Positions 1 through 8,962 of a stretch of DNA of 47,232 nucleotides are shown in pieces (position 1 is the stretch's first letter; the number at the start of each line of letters is the position of its first letter). Under the pieces are notes generated by a model. It was not told the origin of the DNA. It worked only from the letters and a program-made list of their open reading frames with translations, and did not search any database. A program made the position numbers and the translations under genes. Where the stretch lies: contig JAGBPB010000003.1 in the NCBI GenBank assembly GCA_017633615.1, positions 1 through 47,232 of the forward strand, written 5' to 3'. This DNA comes from Bacteroidaceae bacterium. Its GTDB lineage: Bacteria > Bacteroidota > Bacteroidia > Bacteroidales > Bacteroidaceae.

Positions 1-784
1 CACGGCCAAGCTCGTTGCGGACATCCTCGGCGTTGCGGCCTTCATAACAGCTGGTGGGGAATCCGTAATAGACCCAAAGGAATGAGCATATCTGCATCTT
101 CTTGTTGGGACGGCGCAGCTCCTCTATGCCATCAGCCTGTATCTTGATAATCTGGCCGGGGCCGATATAAAGCTTTGTCTCAAATCCAAGGTTGGGGAAG
201 GCTGTGGTCTCCGTTGTCACGGCAACAGCACCTTCTCTGACTCCCAAGGCTATCGATGTACGTCCCCATGAGTCACGGGCCGCGATGATACCATCCTCGG
301 TGAGCAGCAGCATGGAACATGAACCCTTGATGGTCCTGTACACATTCTCTATGCCTTCTACAAAGTTCTTTCCCTTTATGATAAGTAAAGCGACAAGTTC
401 AGTAGGATTGATCTTTCCGCTACTGAATTCGCTCAGGTGCATGTTTTCAGCCAAAAGCTGCTCGCAAATCTCCTCCTTGTTGTTGATTTTGGCTACTGTT
501 ACCAGTGCGAATCGGCCCAAATGGCTGTTCATAAGCATGGGCTGTGCATCAGTGTCGCTGATTACGCCAATACCGCTGTTTCCTCTAAAACGGTCAAGTT
601 CGCATTCGAACTTGCTGCGGAAGTAGTCGTTTTCAAGGTTGTGGATGCTTCGTGTGAAACCCTCCTCGGGGCTGTAGGTTGCCATACCGGCACGGCTGGT
701 TCCAAGATGTGACTGATAGTCAGTTCCGTAAAAAAGATCATTGATGCATCTCGCTTTCGAGACGACTCCAAAAAATCCGCCCAT
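1..784 (-). CDS. Amidophosphoribosyltransferase-like protein (PurF family), C-terminus cut by window edge
   Basis: About 261 codons are visible, from the ATG at 784 leftward off the window. The protein starts MGGFFGVVSK, then has FYGTDYQSHLGTSRAGMA and, further in, NSGIGVISDTDAQP, GSCSMLLLTEDGIIAARDSWG and FLWVYYGFPTS. These match the class-II glutamine amidotransferase half of PurF-type enzymes, which make phosphoribosylamine from PRPP and glutamine in purine synthesis. The phosphoribosyltransferase half would lie outside the window. Oddity: true PurF enzymes begin with a catalytic Cys after Met, but here residue 2 is Gly and the first Cys is about residue 13. I recall Bacteroidales homologues starting the same way, so this may be a paralogous group rather than a classical PurF. 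A TAATTTTG -7 box lies 34 nt upstream. Family assignment is fairly sure; enzymatic activity is not. Confidence 0.75.
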   Translation of the reverse strand, partial: MGGFFGVVSKARCINDLFYGTDYQSHLGTSRAGMATYSPEEGFTRSIHNLENDYFRSKFECELDRFRGNSGIGVISDTDAQPMLMNSHLGRFALVTVAKINNKEEICEQLLAENMHLSEFSSGKINPTELVALLIIKGKNFVEGIENVYRTIKGSCSMLLLTEDGIIAARDSWGRTSIALGVREGAVAVTTETTAFPNLGFETKLYIGPGQIIKIQADGIEELRRPNKKMQICSFLWVYYGFPTSCYEGRNAEDVRNELGR

Positions 785-818
785 TTGCTATAGAGAAATG
801 TGTTTAGTATTCTGGCCG

Positions 819-826
819 CAAAATTA
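819..826 (-). promoter_or_regulatory. -7 box of the PurF-like gene
   Basis: On the minus strand this reads TAATTTTG, matching the Bacteroidota consensus TAnnTTTG, 34 nt before the ATG at 784. No convincing -33 box was assigned. Confidence 0.5.
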
Positions 827-859
827 CAATTTCTATCCGAAATCACATATTTGTAAAAG

Positions 860-1030
860 GTTCCCTTTTATCAACAATTTAGTTAAGAAAACACAAAGCC
901 CATCACGCAGGTTAATACGCAGATTCAATAGTATTGGAGCGAGCGAATGCTTGGAGCGAGACCGCGGTCCCGGAGGGCCGCCAAGCGAAATGAAATGGAG
1001 CGCTTTTGCGTAGCAAAATAAAAGGAGGCC
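860..1030. other. Non-coding GC-rich stretch between the PurF-like gene and tRNA-Pro
   Basis: Together with its flanks (785-1077) this is about 290 bp without a supportable gene. The part from about 930 to 1030 is GC-rich and locally self-complementary, including ACCGCGGT, CTTGG...CCAAG and a GAGCGA motif seen twice. It could be a transcribed structured RNA or a repeated intergenic element; neither can be shown from one copy. The short ORFs across it have no recognisable features. Confidence 0.35.
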
Positions 1031-1097
1031 TTGAATCCTTTCACACGACAAAGGGACGGCAAATTGCCGCCCCTTTGTCGGGATGAAAGGATTCGAA
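1031..1097. repeat. Long inverted repeat including the tRNA-Pro 3' end
   Basis: Arms 1031-1062 and 1064-1097 are near-complementary, with only a few mismatches and a two-base length difference. On the minus strand this would be a strong hairpin just 3' of tRNA-Pro, so it could act as terminator. The outer part of the right arm (1078-1097) is the acceptor and T-arm of the tRNA itself. The transcript therefore has two mutually exclusive foldings: mature tRNA plus a short hairpin, or one long hairpin. Confidence 0.65.
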
Positions 1098-1152
1098 CCT
1101 TCGACCACCTGGTCCCAAACCAGGCATTCTAACCGGACTGAACTACATCCCG
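1078..1152 (-). tRNA. tRNA-Pro (anticodon TGG)
   Basis: Reading the minus strand, the 7-bp acceptor stem pairs CGGGATG (1152-1146) with CATCCCG (1085-1079). The anticodon stem is CCTGG/CCAGG around loop TTTGGGA, giving anticodon TGG (proline). The T-arm contains the invariant GGTTCGAATCC. The discriminator base is A (1078), and CCA is not encoded, since CAA follows. A TACCTTTG -7 box lies 27 nt upstream at 1180-1187. Confidence 0.95.
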
Positions 1153-1179
1153 AAAGCCTTTCTTATCTGAAAAGCGGTG

Positions 1180-1187
1180 CAAAGGTA
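1180..1187 (-). promoter_or_regulatory. -7 box of tRNA-Pro
   Basis: Minus-strand TACCTTTG matches TAnnTTTG exactly and sits 27 nt before the tRNA 5' end. This is compatible with a short pre-tRNA leader. Confidence 0.55.
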
Positions 1188-1217
1188 CGCTTTTAAGTCA
1201 GAATCAGCAAATATTTT

Positions 1218-2405
1218 TTATTTCAGAATCTCGTACGCCTTGAAGCACTTTACGAGCTTCTCGGTTGCTATGTCTATCTGCTCTTTGGTGTGGGTAGCCA
1301 TCAGAGAGAAGCGGATCAGGGTATCCTCGGGAGCGCAGGCCGGCGGAATAACCGGATTCACAAACACACCCTCCTCAAACAGCATCTTGGTGATATAGAA
1401 GGTCTTGTAGAAATCCCTTATATACAGCGGAATTATAGGAGTAGATGTCTTGCCTATCTCGAATCCAAGCTGGCGGAAATTGTTCAGGGCATAATCTGTA
1501 AGTTCCCAAAGACGTTCTATGCGCTCAGGCTCATTCTTCATTATCTGCAAGGCTGCACGTGCCGCCGCAGTAGCAGCAGGAGTATTGCTGGCACTGAATA
1601 TGTATGAGCGTGAGTGATGGCGCACCCAGTTGATTATCTCCTTATCGGCAGCGATGAATCCGCCTATTGCAGCCAGGGATTTGCTGAATGTACCCATTAT
1701 GATCTCCACCTGATCAGTCAGACCGTAATGGTTGCAGACGCCGCGTCCGTGGTCACCCATAACGCCAAGTCCGTGAGCCTCATCCACCATAACGCAGCAG
1801 TTGTACTTGTCCTTGAGAGCCACAATACCCGGCAGGTCTGCCAGATCGCCCTCCATGCTGAACACGCCGTCCACTACAACCAGTTTGAGTGAATCCGGCT
1901 CACAACGCTGCAGAGTCTTCTCCAGCGAAGCCATATCGTTATGCTTGAACTTGAGCGGCTTGGCAAATGAAAGACGGCGGCCATCTACAATTGATGCATG
2001 GTCCAGATCATCGCAGATAACATAGTCATCACGCCCCATAAGGCAGGAGATGGTACCCAGATTGGTCTGGAAACCGGTAGAGAAGATCATCGCCTCTTCC
2101 TTGCCTACAAACTCGGCAAGTTCAGCCTCAAACTCCTTGTGAAGGTCCAATGTGCCGTTAAGATAACGGGAACCCGCGCAACCGGTACCGTATTTCCTGG
2201 CAGCCTCAACAGCAGCTTCAATAACCTTAGGATGGTTGGTCAGTCCCAGATATGAATTGGAACCGAACATCAGGACCTTGCGGCCCTCCATTATCACCTC
2301 AGTATCCTGCTGGCTTGAAATACATCTGTGGTACGGGTAGATACCCTGTGCCTTGCCTTCCTGAGGAAGGGTGTACGCAGCACATCTTTCGCTAAGTTTG
2401 TTCAT
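1218..2405 (-). CDS. spt: Serine palmitoyltransferase-type alpha-oxoamine synthase
   Basis: This 395-residue PLP enzyme belongs to the alpha-oxoamine synthase family (serine palmitoyltransferase, KBL, BioF). Visible hallmarks are the CDDLDHASIVDG stretch (His136 would stack on PLP), DEAHGLG (Asp208, His211) and GTFSKSLAAIGG, with the PLP-binding Lys242. Length and sequence fit the Bacteroides-type serine palmitoyltransferase, which condenses serine with an acyl thioester to make 3-ketosphinganine, the first step of sphingolipid synthesis. The divergent neighbour is a diacylglycerol-kinase-type lipid kinase, which supports a lipid role. KBL (glycine C-acetyltransferase) is the main alternative and cannot be excluded by eye. 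A TAATTTTG -7 box at 2413-2420 is only 7 nt before the ATG, suggesting a near-leaderless mRNA. Confidence 0.82.
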   Translation of the reverse strand: MNKLSERCAAYTLPQEGKAQGIYPYHRCISSQQDTEVIMEGRKVLMFGSNSYLGLTNHPKVIEAAVEAARKYGTGCAGSRYLNGTLDLHKEFEAELAEFVGKEEAMIFSTGFQTNLGTISCLMGRDDYVICDDLDHASIVDGRRLSFAKPLKFKHNDMASLEKTLQRCEPDSLKLVVVDGVFSMEGDLADLPGIVALKDKYNCCVMVDEAHGLGVMGDHGRGVCNHYGLTDQVEIIMGTFSKSLAAIGGFIAADKEIINWVRHHSRSYIFSASNTPAATAAARAALQIMKNEPERIERLWELTDYALNNFRQLGFEIGKTSTPIIPLYIRDFYKTFYITKMLFEEGVFVNPVIPPACAPEDTLIRFSLMATHTKEQIDIATEKLVKCFKAYEILK

Positions 2406-2412
2406 AACGGCG

Positions 2413-2420
2413 CAAAATTA
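2413..2420 (-). promoter_or_regulatory. -7 box of the serine palmitoyltransferase gene
   Basis: Minus-strand TAATTTTG ends 7 nt before the ATG at 2405. If transcription starts 4-5 nt past the box, the leader is only about 2-3 nt. Confidence 0.6.
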
Positions 2421-2453
2421 GTCAATTTGCCGAAAGGTGCAACCAAATTTTCT

Positions 2454-2461
2454 TATCTTCG
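2454..2461 (+). promoter_or_regulatory. -7 box of the lipid kinase gene
   Basis: TATCTTCG is one mismatch from TAnnTTTG. It lies 3 nt before the ATG at 2465 and 21 nt before the ATG at 2483, so it favours 2483 as the start. It lies back to back with the divergent promoter at 2413-2420. Confidence 0.5.
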
Positions 2462-2482
2462 CAAATGGTTTATGCCGATGTC

Positions 2483-3382
2483 ATGAATATAAAAAGGAAA
2501 ATAGTATTCGTCTATAACCCGATATCCGGAAGCCGCCGGCTTATCCCGGTCCTTCCTATTATTGAACGGTTTGTAAACCGTGACCTTTATGACTACAGCA
2601 TAGTTTCCACTGAATACAAAGGACATGCCACAGAGCTTGCCCGTGAGTATGCCGCAAAGCAGTATGATGCCGTTATCGCCGTAGGAGGTGACGGAACCGT
2701 GAATGAGGTTGGCTGCGGGCTTATCGGAACAGATACCGCACTTGGCATTATCCCATGTGGTTCAGGTAACGGACTGGCCAGGCATCTGGGCATACCCATG
2801 GACCCTTTCAAAGCAGTAAAATGGCTTGACAAATCCATATTCACTGAGATTGATTACGGAATGATGGGTGACCAGCCTTTCTTCTGCACCTGCGGAGTGG
2901 GATTTGACGCCAAGGTGAGCGATTCCTTCTCAAAAGCCGGTTCACGCGGAGTGCTTACATACCTGGAGAGCATAATGAAGGAGATTGCCACATATCACAA
3001 TGAGACCTACAAGCTCTCCTTTGACAATTCAAGTGAAACCTTTGAAGCCTTTTTCATAACCTGCGCCAATGCAGACCAATGGGGTAACAATGCATATATC
3101 GCCCCCACAGCATCGCTCCAGGACGGTATTCTGGATGTGATAGCCGCCCACCCCTTCAATGTGGTCGATGCTCCGTTGATTGCCTTCCAACTATTCAATA
3201 AACAGATTCACAAGAATCCAAAAATAAGTGTCCGGAAATGTCGCGGAGTGACCATTACCCGTGACTCAGATGGCCCTGCCCATTATGACGGAGAGCCGGT
3301 AATGCTGGGCAAGGAGATACATATTGAGATCGTATCCAGAGGACTTAAGGTTCTTATCCCCGACAGGCATCGAGGCATTTAG
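2483..3382 (+). CDS. Diacylglycerol kinase catalytic-domain lipid kinase
   Basis: About 299 residues of the DAGK_cat family (DgkB/YegS/sphingosine-kinase type), which phosphorylate lipid hydroxyls with ATP. The signature AVGGDGTVNEV is present, followed by IIPCGSGNGLARHLGIP, and the N-terminal VYNPISGSRR is the usual phosphate-binding start. An in-frame ATG at 2465 would add six residues, but it lies only 3 nt past the -7 box, so 2483 is preferred. The gene is divergent from serine palmitoyltransferase, with under 80 bp between the two starts. A substrate among diacylglycerol, ceramide or sphingoid bases is plausible from that neighbour, but this is inference. Confidence 0.85.
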   Translation: MNIKRKIVFVYNPISGSRRLIPVLPIIERFVNRDLYDYSIVSTEYKGHATELAREYAAKQYDAVIAVGGDGTVNEVGCGLIGTDTALGIIPCGSGNGLARHLGIPMDPFKAVKWLDKSIFTEIDYGMMGDQPFFCTCGVGFDAKVSDSFSKAGSRGVLTYLESIMKEIATYHNETYKLSFDNSSETFEAFFITCANADQWGNNAYIAPTASLQDGILDVIAAHPFNVVDAPLIAFQLFNKQIHKNPKISVRKCRGVTITRDSDGPAHYDGEPVMLGKEIHIEIVSRGLKVLIPDRHRGI

Positions 3383-4083
3383 AACTTTAAGTAAAAATCC
3401 CTTACAAGTTCAACATACCCGGCAGTCTCGTTTCCATCAGATCCGCATATTTCAAGAACACTGGTTTTTAGAGACGGGCTATTTCTTTTGAACGCTACAA
3501 GTGACCGCTTAGGTTCCTTGCCCGGTGCGGTTACCACATCCGTTCTTATACACAAGTCAAGACCTTGTACCGCAGCGCATTTAACAAACTCACTCACTGA
3601 ATCATAAGGCAGAACGAGACAAAGCATACCGTCATCAGCAAGCAGTTTTGCCGCACATGAGGCCAGAGTCTCATAGCTCAGCGCATCATTATGACGTGCC
3701 GTATTCCGTCCGGAATCAGGGCTCCTTAAGGAATCACGGAAATACGGTGGGTTACATACTATCCTGTCAAACCTGGATTCAGCCACAAATGACGCAATAT
3801 CAGCACATTCCACTTTTACAGAATCTGCCCAAGGTGAACCGGTCACATTCTGACGGGCCTGCTCCGCCGCCTCACGGTCAATCTCTACAGCTGTCACCCT
3901 GCCCGCCCCACGCTGCGCGGCCATCAAGGCTATCAGGCCTGTCCCGGTGCCAATATCAAGCACGCCGCATCCCGCATGGACAGGGAACCATGCTCCAAGC
4001 AGCACGCCGTCAGTGCCCACTTTCATGGAACAACGCTCCTGCTCAATGTTGAACTGTTTGAATCTGAACCAGCTGTTAGACAT
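3379..4083 (-). CDS. trmN6: tRNA1(Val) (adenine37-N6)-methyltransferase-like protein
   Basis: A 234-residue class I SAM methyltransferase. Motif I is VLDIGTGTGLIALMAAQR, followed by acidic VEID. The catalytic NPPYF (within RIVCNPPYFRDSL) is that of N6-adenine methyltransferases, and the N-terminal FRFKQFNIEQERCSMKVGTDGVLLGAW is characteristic of the TrmN6/YfiC group, which methylates A37 of tRNA1(Val). The ORF is open upstream to 4164, but a TACATTTG -7 box at 4108-4115 lies between, so the ATG at 4083 is the start. The stop overlaps the end of the convergent lipid kinase gene by 4 nt. Confidence 0.85.
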   Translation of the reverse strand: MSNSWFRFKQFNIEQERCSMKVGTDGVLLGAWFPVHAGCGVLDIGTGTGLIALMAAQRGAGRVTAVEIDREAAEQARQNVTGSPWADSVKVECADIASFVAESRFDRIVCNPPYFRDSLRSPDSGRNTARHNDALSYETLASCAAKLLADDGMLCLVLPYDSVSEFVKCAAVQGLDLCIRTDVVTAPGKEPKRSLVAFKRNSPSLKTSVLEICGSDGNETAGYVELVRDFYLKF

Positions 4084-4107
4084 AGGATAGATACTCTTTT
4101 CCGGGCA

Positions 4108-4115
4108 CAAATGTA
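4108..4115 (-). promoter_or_regulatory. -7 box of the trmN6-like gene
   Basis: Minus-strand TACATTTG matches TAnnTTTG, 24 nt before the ATG at 4083. It excludes the longer ORF start at 4164. Confidence 0.55.
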
Positions 4116-4177
4116 CTTTTTTTGTTTTATTCACGGGTTTTGACAGGGCAAAATACACGCACATGCGCGCAAATCAT

Positions 4178-4185
4178 TAATTTTG
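4178..4185 (+). promoter_or_regulatory. -7 box of lon
   Basis: TAATTTTG, 22 nt before the ATG at 4208. It overlaps the TTG at 4190 closely enough that translation from TTG is unlikely. Confidence 0.55.
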
Positions 4186-4207
4186 CAGATTGTTTACAAG
4201 ATTATAT

Positions 4208-6682
4208 ATGTTCACAAGAAAGAAGTCTGAAGATACTTTTGATGAATCCAACCCGTCATTCTCTATGATTGCCGATTTTGACGGTAATGAGAGCGGACTG
4301 TTTGAATCAGATCTGGATGATGTGGTACCCGTGCTTCCACTCAGGAACATGGTGCTGTTCCCCACTGTTGTAATGCCGGTTACCGTTGGACGCAAATCAT
4401 CACTCAAACTCATACAGAATGCCTCATCAGACGGCAAACAGATAGCAGTTTTCTGCCAGAAAGACCCCGACACTGAGAATCCCGGCCTCAACGACCTCTA
4501 TTCAGTGGGTGTGCTGGCAAAAGTAATACGTGTGTTCGATATGCCTGACCAGACCACCACAGTGGTGCTGCAGGGTATGCAACGCATCAAGCTCAAGAGC
4601 ATCATAGATGACACCCCATACCTGATAGGTACGGCTGAGCTTTTCCCGGAGGTATTGCCCCCCACCCGCAGCAAGGAATTCAAGGCTATAGTTGATTCCT
4701 GCAAGGACGCCGCAATAAAGTATGTAAAGCTGTCTGACAACATACAGCCTGACGCAGCATTCGCGCTCAAGAACATATCCAACGGACTGTTCCTGACGAA
4801 CTTCATCTGCGCGAACCTGCCTTTTGACATCAAGGAAAAAGCACGCCTGCTGCGTGAGGCCACCTGCTCAAACCGTGCCCTGAGCCTGCTCTCACTGCTT
4901 AACCGTGAGATTCAGCTGGCCGAGCTCAAGATGAGCATACAGCGCCGCACGCATGAGGATATTGACAAGCAGCAGAAAGAGTATTTCCTGCAGCAGGAGC
5001 TCAAGAACATTCAGGATGAGCTGGGCGGAAGCGTTCAGGATCAGGATATTGAAGAGATGCGTATGCAGGCTAACCAGAAGAAATGGAGTGCCGATGTACG
5101 CAAGATATTTGACAAGGAGCTCATCAAACTGGAGCGCACCAACTCGCAGTCACCTGACTACAACGTTCAGCTTTCATATCTGCAGACTGTACTGAACCTC
5201 CCGTGGGGTGAATACACCAAGGATAACCTTGATATGAACAATGCCCGTAAGGCTCTTGACAAGGACCATTACGGGCTGGAGAAGGTTAAGGAGCGCATCC
5301 TGGAACACCTGGCAGTTATGAAGCTGCGCGGTGATTTCAAATCACCTATACTCTGTCTCTACGGCCCTCCCGGAGTCGGTAAGACATCACTGGGACTCTC
5401 CATTGCAAACGCCCTGAAACGCAAATACGTGCGTGTTTCACTGGGCGGATTGCATGATGAGGCTGAGATCCGCGGCCACCGCAAGACCTACATAGGCGCC
5501 ATGCCCGGCCGTATCATCAAGGGCCTGACCAAGGCCGGCTCATCAAACCCCGTATTCATTCTCGATGAGATTGACAAGGTAAGCCAGATGACCAATCAGG
5601 GCGATCCGTCATCGGCCCTGCTTGAAGTTCTTGACCCCGAGCAGAACGTGGCATTCCACGACAACTATCTGGACATAGACTATGACCTTTCAAAGGTTAT
5701 GTTCATAGCTACCGCCAACAATATCAACACCATACCCGCTCCGCTGCTGGACCGCATGGAGCTGATTGAGGTGAGCGGATACATAACGGAAGAGAAGATT
5801 GAGATTGCCAAGCGCCACCTCATACCCAAGGAGATGGAGGCCAACGGCCTTAAGAAAGGATCCCTAAATATCACTAAGCCTGCAATTGAGGCTATCATTG
5901 AAAGCTATACCCGTGAATCGGGCGTGCGTGAACTTGACAAGAAGATTGGCAAGATATGCCGTAAGACCGCTTGCAAGTACGCAAATGATGCCGATTTCGG
6001 AAAAATGACGGTGAAACCGGCAGATCTCAAGGAGTTGCTTGGTACCAAGCCCTACTCCCGTGACAAATATCAGGGTAATGACTATGCAGGTGTGGTGACA
6101 GGTCTGGCATGGACTTCCGTAGGCGGTGAGATTCTCTTTGTAGAGACCAGCCTGAGCCGCGGCAAGGAGGGCAAACTTACCCTTACCGGTAATCTGGGCG
6201 ATGTAATGAAAGAGTCAGCCATGCTGGCTATGGAGTATATCCGCGCCCACGCCAAGCTGCTCAATCTGGATCCCGCCGTATTCAACTCATGGAACGTACA
6301 TATCCATGTTCCTGAGGGCGCTATACCCAAGGACGGCCCGTCGGCAGGTATCACTATGGCTACGTCTATAGCATCGGCCTTTACACAGCGCAAGGTACGT
6401 GCCAACCTGGCTATGACAGGTGAGATTACCCTGCGCGGCAAGGTTCTGCCCGTGGGCGGCATACGCGAGAAGATTCTGGCCGCCAAGCGTGCAGGAATAA
6501 CTGATATCATTCTCTGCTCAGAGAACAAGCGTGACATTGAGGAGATTCCTGCTGAGTACCTGAGTGGCGTGAAGTTCCACTATGTAAGCAACATAAGTGA
6601 GGTGTGGAAGATAGCCCTTCTGGATGAGAAGGTATCTGATGCACAGGAGATAGTCCCTATTCAGCAACCTGAAAAGCAGTAA
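4208..6682 (+). CDS. lon: ATP-dependent protease Lon
   Basis: An 824-residue LonA protease that degrades misfolded and regulatory proteins in the cytoplasm. The N-terminal substrate-binding LON domain includes [18 protein letters not shown] coiled-coil linker ([16 protein letters not shown]) is followed by Walker [10 protein letters not shown] near residue 386, Walker [11 protein letters not shown], and the C-terminal protease domain. The catalytic dyad is Ser712 in PKDGPSAG and Lys755 in [14 protein letters not shown], with the usual 43-residue spacing. The ORF can be extended to a TTG at 4190, but the promoter position favours the ATG at 4208. Tgt follows within 15 nt, so they are probably cotranscribed. 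Length and motifs are complete. Confidence 0.97.
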   Translation: MFTRKKSEDTFDESNPSFSMIADFDGNESGLFESDLDDVVPVLPLRNMVLFPTVVMPVTVGRKSSLKLIQNASSDGKQIAVFCQKDPDTENPGLNDLYSVGVLAKVIRVFDMPDQTTTVVLQGMQRIKLKSIIDDTPYLIGTAELFPEVLPPTRSKEFKAIVDSCKDAAIKYVKLSDNIQPDAAFALKNISNGLFLTNFICANLPFDIKEKARLLREATCSNRALSLLSLLNREIQLAELKMSIQRRTHEDIDKQQKEYFLQQELKNIQDELGGSVQDQDIEEMRMQANQKKWSADVRKIFDKELIKLERTNSQSPDYNVQLSYLQTVLNLPWGEYTKDNLDMNNARKALDKDHYGLEKVKERILEHLAVMKLRGDFKSPILCLYGPPGVGKTSLGLSIANALKRKYVRVSLGGLHDEAEIRGHRKTYIGAMPGRIIKGLTKAGSSNPVFILDEIDKVSQMTNQGDPSSALLEVLDPEQNVAFHDNYLDIDYDLSKVMFIATANNINTIPAPLLDRMELIEVSGYITEEKIEIAKRHLIPKEMEANGLKKGSLNITKPAIEAIIESYTRESGVRELDKKIGKICRKTACKYANDADFGKMTVKPADLKELLGTKPYSRDKYQGNDYAGVVTGLAWTSVGGEILFVETSLSRGKEGKLTLTGNLGDVMKESAMLAMEYIRAHAKLLNLDPAVFNSWNVHIHVPEGAIPKDGPSAGITMATSIASAFTQRKVRANLAMTGEITLRGKVLPVGGIREKILAAKRAGITDIILCSENKRDIEEIPAEYLSGVKFHYVSNISEVWKIALLDEKVSDAQEIVPIQQPEKQ

Positions 6683-6695
6683 GGAATTGAAAGGA

Positions 6696-7826
6696 TTGAC
6701 ATTTGAACTTCAGCACACTGACGCTACCAGTCACGCCCGCGCCGGAAAGATAACGACCGGACACGGCGTGATAGAGACCCCTATTTTTATGCCTGTAGGT
6801 ACTGTGGGATCTGTCAAGGCAGTACAGGTACCTGAGCTCAAGAATGACATAAAGGCTCAGATTATACTGGGTAACACCTACCATCTGTACCTGCGTCCGG
6901 GACTTGATGTCCTTGAAAAAGCCGGTGGATTGCATAAATTCAACAGCGTTGACCTGCCCATGCTCACTGACAGCGGCGGCTTCCAGGTGTTCTCACTTAC
7001 CGGCCTGCGCAAGATGACAGAAGAGGGCGTGACATTCCAGTCACACATAGACGGTTCACGCCATCTGTTCACCCCGGAGCGCGTTATGGACATTGAGCGC
7101 AGCATAGGTGCAGACATCATGATGGCTTTCGATGAGTGCTGTCCCGGCGATGCTGACTACAAGTACGCCAAGAAATCAATGGAGCGCACCCACCGCTGGC
7201 TTGACCGCTGTGTGCAGCGTTTCAGTGAGACTGAGCCCAAGTACGGCTACCATCAGTCACTGTTCCCTATCGTTCAGGGCTGCGTATATAAGGACCTGCG
7301 CTCAGCATCGGCTGAATATATTGCTTCAAAAGGCGCTGAGGGCAATGCCATAGGCGGACTTGCCGTAGGTGAGCCCACAGAGGTTATGTATGAGATGATT
7401 GACCTTGTTCACGGCATCCTGCCGCAGGACAAGCCGCGTTACCTTATGGGCGTAGGCACACCAGCCAACATACTTGAGGCAATAGCTCTGGGTGTTGATA
7501 TGTTTGACTGCGTAATGCCCACCCGCAACGGCCGTAACGCAATGCTGTTTACCAAAGACGGCATAATAAACATACGCAACAAGAAATGGGAGGATGCCTT
7601 TGAGCCCATTGAAGCCGACGGTGCATCATACGTGGATACGCTCTACACAAAGGCTTACCTGCACCATCTGTTCAAGGCACAGGAGTATCTGGCCCTGCAG
7701 ATAGCATCCCTGCACAACCTGGCCTTCTACCTGTGGCTGGTTCGTGAGGCACGCAAGCACATTCTGGCTGATGACTATCACGCATGGAAGGACATTATGG
7801 TAAGACGTGTAATGCAACGCATATAA
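6696..7826 (+). CDS. tgt: tRNA-guanine transglycosylase
   Basis: About 376 residues. It exchanges guanine 34 of tRNA Asp/Asn/His/Tyr for a queuine precursor. Family motifs seen are ARAGKITTGHGVIETPIFMPVGT, the nucleophile/base region MLTDSGGFQVFSL and DIMMAFDEC, and the conserved IGGLAVGEP and RYLMGVGTP. No ATG is available: TTG codons at 6687 and 6696 are both possible. TTG 6696 aligns with the normal family start (M-x-F-E-L) and has AAGGA about 9 nt upstream, so it was chosen. The zinc-binding Cys cluster usual near the C-terminus of bacterial Tgt is not evident in the last 60 residues, a variation worth noting. It lies between lon and the LptG-like permease as an apparent operon. Confidence 0.95.
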   Translation: MTFELQHTDATSHARAGKITTGHGVIETPIFMPVGTVGSVKAVQVPELKNDIKAQIILGNTYHLYLRPGLDVLEKAGGLHKFNSVDLPMLTDSGGFQVFSLTGLRKMTEEGVTFQSHIDGSRHLFTPERVMDIERSIGADIMMAFDECCPGDADYKYAKKSMERTHRWLDRCVQRFSETEPKYGYHQSLFPIVQGCVYKDLRSASAEYIASKGAEGNAIGGLAVGEPTEVMYEMIDLVHGILPQDKPRYLMGVGTPANILEAIALGVDMFDCVMPTRNGRNAMLFTKDGIINIRNKKWEDAFEPIEADGASYVDTLYTKAYLHHLFKAQEYLALQIASLHNLAFYLWLVREARKHILADDYHAWKDIMVRRVMQRI

Positions 7827-7835
7827 TCAGTTACT

Positions 7836-8954
7836 ATGGCAAACCCTATCAGACATAGACTGCTCAAAAAGCTTGACTGGTACATCATAAAGAAGTTCCT
7901 GGGTACATACTTCTTTACCATTGCGCTGATTATCATCATCATGGTTGTATTTGACTACAATGAGCATATTGACAAGCTCAACAAGGCCACCGCCCATGAG
8001 ATCATATTTGAGTACTATCTCAACTTTATACCCTACTTCATAAACATGTTCAGCCCCCTGTTCGTGTTTATCGCCATCATATTCTTTACATCAAAACTGG
8101 CTGAGAACTCTGAGATAATTGCCATGTTCTCCACAGGCATGAGTTTCAAGCGTATGATGGTGCCCTATCTGCTTTCGGCCGCTTTCATCGCCTGTTTCAC
8201 CCTATACCTGGGTTCTCAGGTCATTCCTAAAGGCAGTATAACAAGGCTCAACTTTGAGTCCCGATACAAGATGAGCCATTACAACCGTGACAACTCTGAC
8301 GGCACGTATAACATTCAGTTGGAAGTTGAAGAGGGTGTGATAGCATACATAGAGAATTTCCAGAAATACAACATGACCGGCTACCGTTTTGCGCTGGATA
8401 AGTTTGAAGGAAAGAAGCTGGTATCCCATATGACGGCCAGAAGCATAGCTTATGATACCCTTTCAACGGAAAAGTATCACTGGACAGCAAAGAACTACAT
8501 GATCCGTGACCTGTCGGGTACCATTGAGACCATCAGCCAGGGCAGTCAGATGGACACCATCATTCACTTTGAGCCGGCAGACTTCCTCATTACCAACGGA
8601 CAGCAGGAGACTATGTCATCGGCAGAACTGAGGGAGTACATCAACCGTCAGAAAGAACGCGGACTGGGCAATATTCAGGACTTTGAAATTGAGTACCACA
8701 AGCGATATGCCATGTCATTCGCGGCATTCATCCTGACAATCATAGGCGTATCACTCTCCAGCCGCAAGCGTAAGGGAGGCATGGGTCTGTATCTTGGTAT
8801 AGGACTTGGACTTAGCTTTGGCTACATACTGTTCCAGACAGTATCATCAAACTTTGCCATAACCGGCTCCATGTCTGCTTTCTGGGCTGAATGGTTGCCT
8901 AATATCATATACTTGCCTATAGCGGTATTCTTATACATAAAAGCACCTAAATAA
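7836..8954 (+). CDS. LptF/LptG-family permease (YjgP/YjgQ)
   Basis: A 372-residue inner-membrane protein of the lipopolysaccharide export permease family, which with LptB extracts LPS from the inner membrane. Topology by eye: one hydrophobic segment near residues 24-41, two more near 60-85 and 105-125, a long periplasmic beta-rich middle (about 130-280), then three C-terminal segments (about 285-305, 315-335, 345-368), as is typical. The conserved LDWYIIKKFLGTYFF at the N-terminus fits the family. It starts 9 nt after tgt and is followed 8 nt later by the DEAD-box helicase, suggesting one operon from lon to the helicase. Whether it acts as LptF or LptG cannot be told. Confidence 0.9.
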   Translation: MANPIRHRLLKKLDWYIIKKFLGTYFFTIALIIIIMVVFDYNEHIDKLNKATAHEIIFEYYLNFIPYFINMFSPLFVFIAIIFFTSKLAENSEIIAMFSTGMSFKRMMVPYLLSAAFIACFTLYLGSQVIPKGSITRLNFESRYKMSHYNRDNSDGTYNIQLEVEEGVIAYIENFQKYNMTGYRFALDKFEGKKLVSHMTARSIAYDTLSTEKYHWTAKNYMIRDLSGTIETISQGSQMDTIIHFEPADFLITNGQQETMSSAELREYINRQKERGLGNIQDFEIEYHKRYAMSFAAFILTIIGVSLSSRKRKGGMGLYLGIGLGLSFGYILFQTVSSNFAITGSMSAFWAEWLPNIIYLPIAVFLYIKAPK

Positions 8955-8962
8955 CTTTTATC

